From Lycorma delicatula (lineage: Eukaryota; Arthropoda; Insecta; Hemiptera; Fulgoridae): a stretch of DNA of 64,000 nucleotides. Numbering within the stretch: the stretch's first letter is position 1; each line of letters begins with the position of its first letter. Below the pieces are notes generated by a model that saw nothing but the letters and a program-made list of their open reading frames with translations, was not told where the DNA came from and did no database searches. The translations under genes were made by a program, and so were the position numbers. Below, piece after piece: positions 57,431 to 64,000 of the stretch. The DNA lies in the NCBI RefSeq assembly GCF_047948215.1, contig NC_134465.1, forward strand, positions 19,798,022 to 19,862,021. Direction: 5' to 3'.

Positions 57431-58787
57431 AACTCCACCTGTCTGACTAGCCGACGTTATTTTATTTATCATCTTACTGAGTATTGTTTATCAAATAGGC
57501 TAAATATAATATCTATTATTTTTGCAAGCACAGACATGTTGCTCGGTAGCTTACGGTTATGAAGTATTACAATTAAATCAACTTCTTGTCGGTTTTAATA
57601 AAGAATTTTAATAAGGTTTTTTATATTGTTTTTAATATTATATTAAGCGTTCACCGTCTACATCATTGATGTTAAACAAATACAAAATTATTTCACAGTA
57701 AACTCTCAATTATCCGGGAACGGATTAACCGGTTTTCGGCTTTATTCGGGTACCAGAATCTTTTTATTCTTAAAGAATTAAAAATATAAATTAACGCGTG
57801 AATGAAATTTACATTTTTTTCTTGACGAGTGAAATCGATTAGTTTCGTATTTCCTAAACCCAAAATTGTTTTCGTAATAAGTCACTGAAAAAAGAATACG
57901 TGAAACTTTTTAAAAATTTAAATATTTTTGGGGTAAAAGAAATAAATTCCGGCGAAATAACGGCAACATGATTTTTAATAAGCCTTCGTAAAAATAAATT
58001 TATTAATGCTACTAATAAACATTAATAAAATAGAGCTAAATAGTCAAGAGCGATAGGTACGGTTTTTCCACCTATCGTGTAAACGGACAAATTATAATGA
58101 ACATGGTGGGGGGTACCGAGTGTATCTCAAATCCCGACGGGCAGACACGTAAATGGTGATCGGGGGTTGTTGGCGAGGGATAAAGTTGTAAAATATCGGT
58201 TTTTTCTGTATACCTCGAGGAGTATGCATCGGATGAAAAAATGTTTACGACAAATTTTGTTTATCTTTTCAAACTCCATAAAGTTTTACGATAAAACGTT
58301 TTTGTGCAATCGATAGTCTTTGCAAAAAATGAAAGATAAAACGTAAAAATAATTTTGTTTTGTTTTTAATTTCCAAAAATACTAATTTTTTCAAAACGTT
58401 TCCGTTGGAAATATTTTCCAATTTGTGTGGAGATCCTATACAATTTCCTGATTCAAAATCCTGAACGGCAGAAACGTAGCTGAGAGCCAGAGCCCCGCTC
58501 AGTTGGGGTAATGTTCATCCCCCGGTTTTTGTATTGACTATTTGAAGGACTTTAAACAAATTTTCCTACTTTCGGTGAAATAGGATTTTTTTGCAAAGAA
58601 GTTTGTATTTAAATAGTACTATTACATTATATTCTTATTATGTTATACCAAAGTCTATTTCTGACACGACCAGTCTTCTGATTTAATGCTAATTATTTTA
58701 CCAGGAAGGGAAAGAATTTTTTCTTTTTTTGTTTTATGTAACTAGTAGTCCATATCTTAAACGTCTCCAAAAATATATGTATGTAAC
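57431..58787. other. AT-rich stretch, nothing recognised
   Basis: A GC-rich patch (58100-58180) contains GGTGGGGGGTACC and a short CCCGACGGGCAG. No gene identified. Confidence 0.4.
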
Positions 58788-59710
58788 TAGCAGACACGGC
58801 AATGCTTCGCTGTTGCAAGATTTGAGTATATATATATATATATATATATTAATTAAACGAACACAATTAAAAGTTTAATAAAACATTAACAAAATGAACG
58901 TTACGGAAAGTCACAAAATTAAATCTTTCCCCTTCTCCCTTTTACCCTTTTTCTTCTACTTTTCTTTTAATCTCTTTTCCCCTTTCCATTTCCTTTTCCC
59001 TTTTTTTCTTTTTTACATTTCCCCCTTCTTCCCTTTTCCGATTTTTTTCTCTTTCTTTTTTCCGTTTTTCCCCTTTCACCCTTTTCCTTCCGCTCGTAAA
59101 TCGGTCCAGTAGTTTTTTAGTCTATAGCAGACACATATATCGGAAGCATTGAAATGGAATCGTAAAATGTTTACTACAGCGTGTGTTACTTTTACGCCCA
59201 ACAGATTCATTGGTAGGTTTTACCTACCGGGTTGGTCTAGTGGTGAACGCGTCTTCCAAAAATAGCTGATTTGCAAGTCGAGAGTTCCAGCGTTCAAGTT
59301 CTAGTAAAGTCAGTTATATTTACACGGATTTGAATATTACATCGTAGATACCGGTGTTCTTTGGCGGTTGGGTTTCAATTAACCACACATCTCAGGAATG
59401 GTCTCAGGACTGTACAAGACTACACTTCATTTACACTCATACATATCATCCTCATTCATCCTCTGAAGAATTATGTGTGAACGGTAATTATCGGAGGCTA
59501 AACAGGAAAAAGAAGAAGATAGCGCTGTTTTTAAAAAAAAAATGTTTTTATCTGTCACAGGTGTGACGTCTTAGGTATATAAATAGTAATATAAAAACAC
59601 GCGTGTATTCGAATGCAATGTTGCGTCAAAATTTCAAAGCAATCTGTGAAGAACTTTCGGTAATTTAAGATTTTAAACGAACGAACGTTTACATTTCTAT
59701 TTATATAGAT
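58788..59710 (+). repeat. Dispersed repeat family C, copy 2, carrying a SINE
   Basis: Begins CTAGCAGACACGGCAATGC, TTCGCTGTTGCAAGATTTGAG and (TA)n, continues through a TTTTCCC tract (58930-59092), AAATCGGTCCAGTAGTTTTTTAG, GATAGCGCTG and ends TCTGTCACAGGTGTGACGTC with TAAGGTATATAAATAG-like sequence. The copy at 705-1430 has the same order without the SINE at 59222-59516. Confidence 0.78.
59222..59516 (+). mobile_element. tRNA-derived SINE, family A, copy 5, nested in family C
   Basis: CCGGGTTGGTCTAGTGGTGA head with A box TGGTCTAGTGG, B box GTTCAAGTT, complete body, ATCCTCTGAAG tail block, CGGTAATTATCGGAGGCTAAAC and an AGGAAAAAGAAGAAG end. The preceding GGTAGGTTTTACCTACC is a small palindrome at the junction. 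Empty-site comparison with 1185-1205 shows insertion between ACAG and GATAGCGCTG. Confidence 0.92.
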
Positions 59711-60605
59711 TACAATAAAAATATTTATTATCTAAGGAAATCTAATATATTAAAAATCTAAGCCTATTTGTGAGAAACATAATGGTTTCATTTATTAAAT
59801 GTTTTCCGCTTTTGGTTTTATAATCAAGTAGAATAGAGGGTAATGGGAAATAAAAAAAATATATTGTGTAAGTTAATTTAATTGATTTCACCATATTCCT
59901 CTCAATATATCGGTGGGAAATTAGGTATTGTAAAATTTCCCTTTCTCATTGTTAAAAAAATAATAATTTTCAAATAGTCGAATGGAAATATTCGCGCGAG
60001 CGCGCAAACACACACTCACACACACAAACAAACAACCTGTACACATAACAATTAGTTAACTAACTAATTCCGATGAAAATATAATAAATCTCTTTTGAAA
60101 AGTCAGAATGAATGAAATACATACCGCACGGAAATCTTACTTTTTACATTAAAATTTGTACTCTTATCTAGTTGTATAGAGAAAGATCACTATTTTCGAC
60201 TTAAGCTATTAAGTTCTCTTTAACGTTTAATGTCATGCTTCCAATTCTGCAGAGAACTGTAAAATGATACTCATTTTTACAGTTTTATTGTAATTTTCTG
60301 TGTTAAGCTTCATCCAACACATAAATCGCCATATCTTTCCCGACAAAAATTGTAATGAAACAATATAAAAAATGCAACAATATTAATGGTGAAATTTTCA
60401 AATACTTATTGTACATTAATACATTATAAACCAAAATTAATATTTTGTTTTAAGTAAATTAAAATTATTTTAATTTTTCAAACATCAAAATTTATTGTAC
60501 TAAAAACAGCTGTTTTTAATTTTTACAATTTTTTTAAAATTATTATAACGTCACAGCAACTTTACAATCTGTTCAGTAAGATAATTGAACAATAACTAAA
60601 AAATA
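59711..60605. other. AT-rich stretch, nothing recognised
   Basis: Short (CA)n words at about 60007-60036. No gene recognised. Confidence 0.45.
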
Positions 60606-60610
60606 TCTAC

Positions 60611-60890
60611 TTTTTTCTGTCTAGCCTCCGGGAATTACCGTTCAGGTAATACTTCAGAGTATGGATGAGGATGACATGTACGAGTGCAGTCTTGTACAGT
60701 CTCAGTTCGACCGTTCCTGAGATGTGTGATTAATTGAAACCCAATCGCCAAAGAACACCGGTATCCACGATCTAGTATTCAAAATGCGTATAAAATTAAC
60801 TGCCTTTACTAGGACTTGAACATTTGAACGCTCGACTTCCAAATCAGCTAATTTGGAAAGACGCGTTCACCACTAGACCGATCCGGTGGT
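60611..60890 (-). mobile_element. tRNA-derived SINE, family A, copy 6
   Basis: Minus strand: ACCGGATCGGTCTAGTGGTG head, TCGAGCGTTCAAATGTTCAAGTCC with B box, GGGTTTCAATTAATCACACA, GAACGGTAATTCCCGGAGGC tail and AGAAAAAA end. The flanks TATCTAC and GATCTAC may be a degenerate target duplication. Confidence 0.88.
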
Positions 60891-60911
60891 TAAGATCTAC
60901 TAGAACCGACA

Positions 60912-60949
60912 TTAAGTAACCACAGAGACTGAGGTTTGTGGTTACTTAA
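60912..60949. repeat. Perfect 13-bp inverted repeat hairpin
   Basis: TTAAGTAACCACA (60912-60924) and TGTGGTTACTTAA (60937-60949) with a 12-base loop, directly between SINE copy 6 and the LINE fragment. Confidence 0.9.
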
Positions 60950-61440
60950 TAATAATAACGAAACAAAAGATCCAAATCTGGTTTCTCATCGGACAACCCG
61001 TTAGCGTTCCAGATTGCTAGTCTGAAAGTTGTTATTTTTTTCTCAAGATGACTCAGGAAAAGTCCGAACATCCTGTTCTTCATAATAAAGCCCGTCATTC
61101 GCTCAAATCTTTAAAACATATGGTCTACGATATGCATGATCCCGTGAAAATTCTGGTTATTAGAAGTTCTATGACCGTATGAACCTATCATCTTAACTCG
61201 TTCAGCGTACGTAGGACCGGAAGTATTCAGCCTATTTTCATATTCATTATCGTTGTTATCAGAGGGTCCACACATTGTAACTTTTTCAACCTAGGTAGGA
61301 CCAGAAATATCCAGCCTATTAACAAAGTCAGTATTATTGTTATCATTAATATTATTACTATTATAAACATGATGCTCATTGTCACTCGAGCCAGTTACCG
61401 CACATCTCCTCCTTCGGGACGCGGAGTACGGTTACTGACA
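60950..61440 (-). pseudogene. Jockey-type LINE fragment, ORF1 end to endonuclease start
   Basis: Minus strand: an Asn/Asp-rich linker (SDNEHHVYNSNNINDNNNTD), repeats of NRLDISGPT and NRLNTSGPTYAERV, then near 61020-60960 FRLAIWNANGLSDEKPDL. LRIxxWNANGLxxxxxEL opens the apurinic endonuclease domain of Jockey-like LINE ORF2. The sequence stops at about 60950, next to an (AAT)n and a hairpin. At least three stops. Internal LINE fragments like this need rearrangement after insertion. Confidence 0.65.
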
Positions 61441-62889
61441 TCTGTTTTGTTTTTAATAATAAAAGTTCTTTTTTTTGTTTTTCATAGACTTTATTACATA
61501 AGCTTTTTTCAGAATTAAATTCTCTACAAGTTGCGATAATAAAATTTACGCATTTATTATTCATTAAGCAAATTTTTTTTATACTTGAAATCTAAAAAAC
61601 GTTTTTTATAACCAAACGTTTCAGTTTTACTTTGGTTATAATGAAACCTACAGAAGATACAGTTTTGGGACCTATTTTATTAGATTTTTCAATTCAAAAT
61701 ACGTAAGAAACCAGCAAGTTTACTCCCTTATAAACTTCAGTATGACCTCATTTCAAAGAATAAAAATTTTTTTCTAACCGTAACTCGATAACAAATCATT
61801 TTCGGTTATATATTTTTATGAACTTTTTCCTTATTTAAAGCCGCTAAATTATTTCACTTTCCTCCTGAATATCTGTGCAGATTCTTTTTCGATTTTTATT
61901 TTTTATCAAACAACGCAAAATGAGAACAAATGAGGTAAGAAAATTCATTGATAATTCACTATATTCTTATATCTGTAATAATCATTACTAGATAAGAATA
62001 TTTTACGTTTAATTTGATTACTGATCTCTGTTTATTATGTATAAAGATTTGCATGTATTATACTCCCTTTTTTTATTATAATAAAATATATAATTAGTAA
62101 GCCTATATTTATAAATATCACAAAATAACAAACACATACGTAATTCTTTTCTTTTTATTTTTGATTTAATGTGATGTATATATAATATTTTTATTCCAAA
62201 TAGAGTCCATGACAAACTAGAAATATTGTTCGTTAATTTGAATCAAATCAGTAACATATTTACTCAATTATACGTACATAAAGTGTCTTATATTAATTTA
62301 TTTTTTTTTATGGTTTAATTTGATTTTATATTAGGTATTATTTATTCAGTATACAATCCATGACAAATTAAAAATTATTTGCAACATTTTCATGCAAATA
62401 AATAAACAGTTGTGAAAGATTACTATATAAACTAATGACATTCGATATCGTTTAAACGCATTCTAGAAATCTTAACTCGAACAATTAATTATAATTTAAA
62501 AAAAATATATATACTATTCGACGATTTATTTTATAAAATTAACGCTATTTTATTTAGGTAGTTTTTAACATCATGGGGTGGAATTTTATTTATTTTTACG
62601 GTTTCATTTTTATAATACTACATACGGTAAGCTTTATAATTAAAAACAAAATACAATTTATATTAAAATATTATAATTTTAAGAAAAAATATTTTTTATT
62701 ATTTTTGTGAGTAGTAACGTATGGTTGTATACGTTATGATTTTTAAATTCTATTTTTAACGGTTAAAAAATTTAGTATATTTGTTTCAGCTTATTTATCC
62801 AAGCTCATAACAGATAAAAATATTTAAATAAATATAAATATTTAAAAATAATAATAATAATATTTACACGAATGTCCAAAAATGAGTGT
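61441..62889. other. AT-rich stretch with a foldback-arm relic at 61650-61815
   Basis: CAGAAGATACAGTTTTGGGACC, TATTTTATTAGATTTTTC, and CAGTATGACCTCATTTCA match the right arm of the 6785-7690 foldback (7515-7690). No gene recognised in the remainder. Confidence 0.5.
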
Positions 62890-62990
62890 AATGTTTGTAG
62901 GGTGCTCAACGGTCGAACCAATTTATATGCGTGACCCCGCGTTTGAATCCTTACGTTACAAGGAGTATCATAGGCTATATAATTGTGTAT
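62890..62990 (-). repeat. Dispersed repeat family F, copy 2
   Basis: Minus strand TATAGCCTATGATACTCC, AACGTAAGGATTCAAACGCG, GGGTCACGCATATAAATTGG. Matches 10670-10790. Confidence 0.65.
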
Positions 62991-63463
62991 ATATGTATGT
63001 TTAATTGTAACTACAAGGCCAAAAAAAAAAAAAAAAAACATATATACGAATTGGAATATAGAATCGAAAATAGTTATGTTTTAAGAACTGCTAAGATACT
63101 GAATGAATGAATTACTGTAGTAAAATTTATTAATTTAATTTATAATTATTATTACTGTTATTTATTATTTATAAACATTTATGAAAAAATCTTATGATTT
63201 TTTATCGGGTAGTATGTTTGATCATGCAAGCATGTTCTTTCTTGGCGCTCTTATTTGTTGATGTTGGTACTTCTTGATTATTGTTTATACATATTAAAGA
63301 AAAAAAAAGATTTTTTGATCGGCAATATGGGGGGTAGAGGAGCCGATCAAAATTTAAAAATATTCTTTTTTTAATATTTCGGGCTAATTTAAACTTTATA
63401 TAGAATTAAAAATTTAAATAAATAATTTGTAGTAATAGTATAAAATAAAATTTTAACATAATT

Positions 63464-63585
63464 CATCCGGAGGTCCCGGGTTTGAATCCCGGTCAGGCAT
63501 GGCATTTTCACACACGTTACAAATCATTCATCTTCATCCTCTGAAGAATTAACGGTGGATCCGGAGGTTAAACAAACCATAATTC
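63464..63585 (+). mobile_element. tRNA-derived SINE, family B, copy 3, with tail
   Basis: CATCCGGAGGTCCCGGGTTTGAATCCCGG holds a B-box-like GGTTTGAATC. Then CAGGCATGGCATTTTCACAC, ATCATTCATCTTCATCCTCT, GAAGAATTAACGG and GGATCCGGAGGTTAAACAAA. The last three blocks are the same tail as in family A. The A-box side is truncated. Confidence 0.75.
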
Positions 63586-64000
63586 ACCTCCTCCCCACGC
63601 AGAAAAGAGAGATCTAAGAGAATTTTGTTTTATTGGTTGTACATTTTTTAGTAGAATTGTGTTCTAGTTTATTCCATTTAACATAGTAAACGTGGCAAAA
63701 TTTAAAAAAATTCTTAGAAGGTGATTTTGAAGGTGGAGAGTAGAAAAAATAAAAAATAACAATTATTTGAATTTTTAAAACTAATCTATTAAACATATGA
63801 TAATTTTACAATAAATTTTCATCAGTTACCTCCACCCCAAGCAAAGATATCTTACGTCACTATTTTATATATAATTATTTTTCCACTATATAAGAATAAA
63901 TAACCCACTCCAGGAAAGTATTACAACTTTATTGTCAGACTCTTTTTATGTTATTTTTTTATAGAAATTTTTTGCCCTCTTTTCAGAATGAATATTTCAG
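63586..64000. other. AT-rich window end, nothing recognised
   Basis: No coding or structural feature supported. Confidence 0.5.

Noticed and set aside
17146..64000. Downstream exons of amphiphysin
   Set aside because: I looked for the expected LQxLGKxDxTxDE and SH3-type motifs on the plus strand and saw none. They may lie outside the window or be missed by eye.

Overview
The window looks like gene-poor, repeat-rich, AT-rich DNA from a large insect genome. There are no operons or bacterial signals. It holds tRNA-derived SINEs, several LINE clades, mariner, piggyBac, Merlin and hAT-type DNA transposons, a BEL/Pao relic, long foldback elements and long microsatellites. The repeat repertoire suggests a hemipteran-like insect, but that is an impression and no species can be named from sequence alone. 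I found no complete host protein-coding gene.

The one host-like coding piece is a 69-bp exon at 16697-16765 encoding the N-terminal BAR-domain helix of amphiphysin (motif KSVQKHAGRAKEK). It ends in frame at a GT splice donor. It sits, with a GC-rich promoter-like leader, between two hAT-type termini (16261 and 17145) that have a degenerate 8-bp duplication. It is either a gene fragment captured by a hAT element or the true first exon of Amph inside hAT-derived sequence. This is the most interesting locus in the window.

1-5.5 kb: dispersed repeats, a 0.4-kb foldback and a SINE. 5.5-9.5 kb: a 71-unit AC microsatellite, two 3' LINE fragments of one family and a 0.9-kb foldback. 13-16 kb: a LINE fragment, then a Merlin-type transposase relic broken by a SINE and by a short transposon copy. 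16.2-17.2 kb: the hAT/amphiphysin locus. 19.3-24.8 kb: another LINE end, an 0.8-kb repeat with an inverted copy at 54.7-55.4 kb, a GC-rich island, a palindrome and an R1-like LINE tail. 25.4-30 kb: pieces of a mariner-like transposase of the DUF4817 type, split by foreign DNA and by a SINE with a clear target duplication.

33.1-34.6 kb: an internally deleted piggyBac with TTAA duplications. 35.4-38.8 kb: an R1-like LINE C-terminus, a second Merlin relic, and a mariner-like element that itself received a retroposon with a 15-bp target duplication. 39.2-40.5 kb: a foldback whose right arm was split by a mariner. 40.9-41.8 kb: a second mariner with 20-bp ends. 43-45 kb: a decayed transposase-like gene with a visible splice acceptor. 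45.9-46.7 kb: a BEL/Pao integrase relic. 47.5-64 kb: more SINEs of at least two families that share a 3' tail, LINE pieces, repeat copies and a promoter-like CRE/TATA cluster near 57.3 kb.

All mobile-element genes seen here carry stops, frameshifts or internal deletions, so none appears autonomous. The layered insertions give a relative history: SINEs and short transposon copies lie inside older transposases, and mariners lie inside foldbacks. Coordinates of degraded repeats are approximate to within about 10-20 bases unless a terminus is stated.
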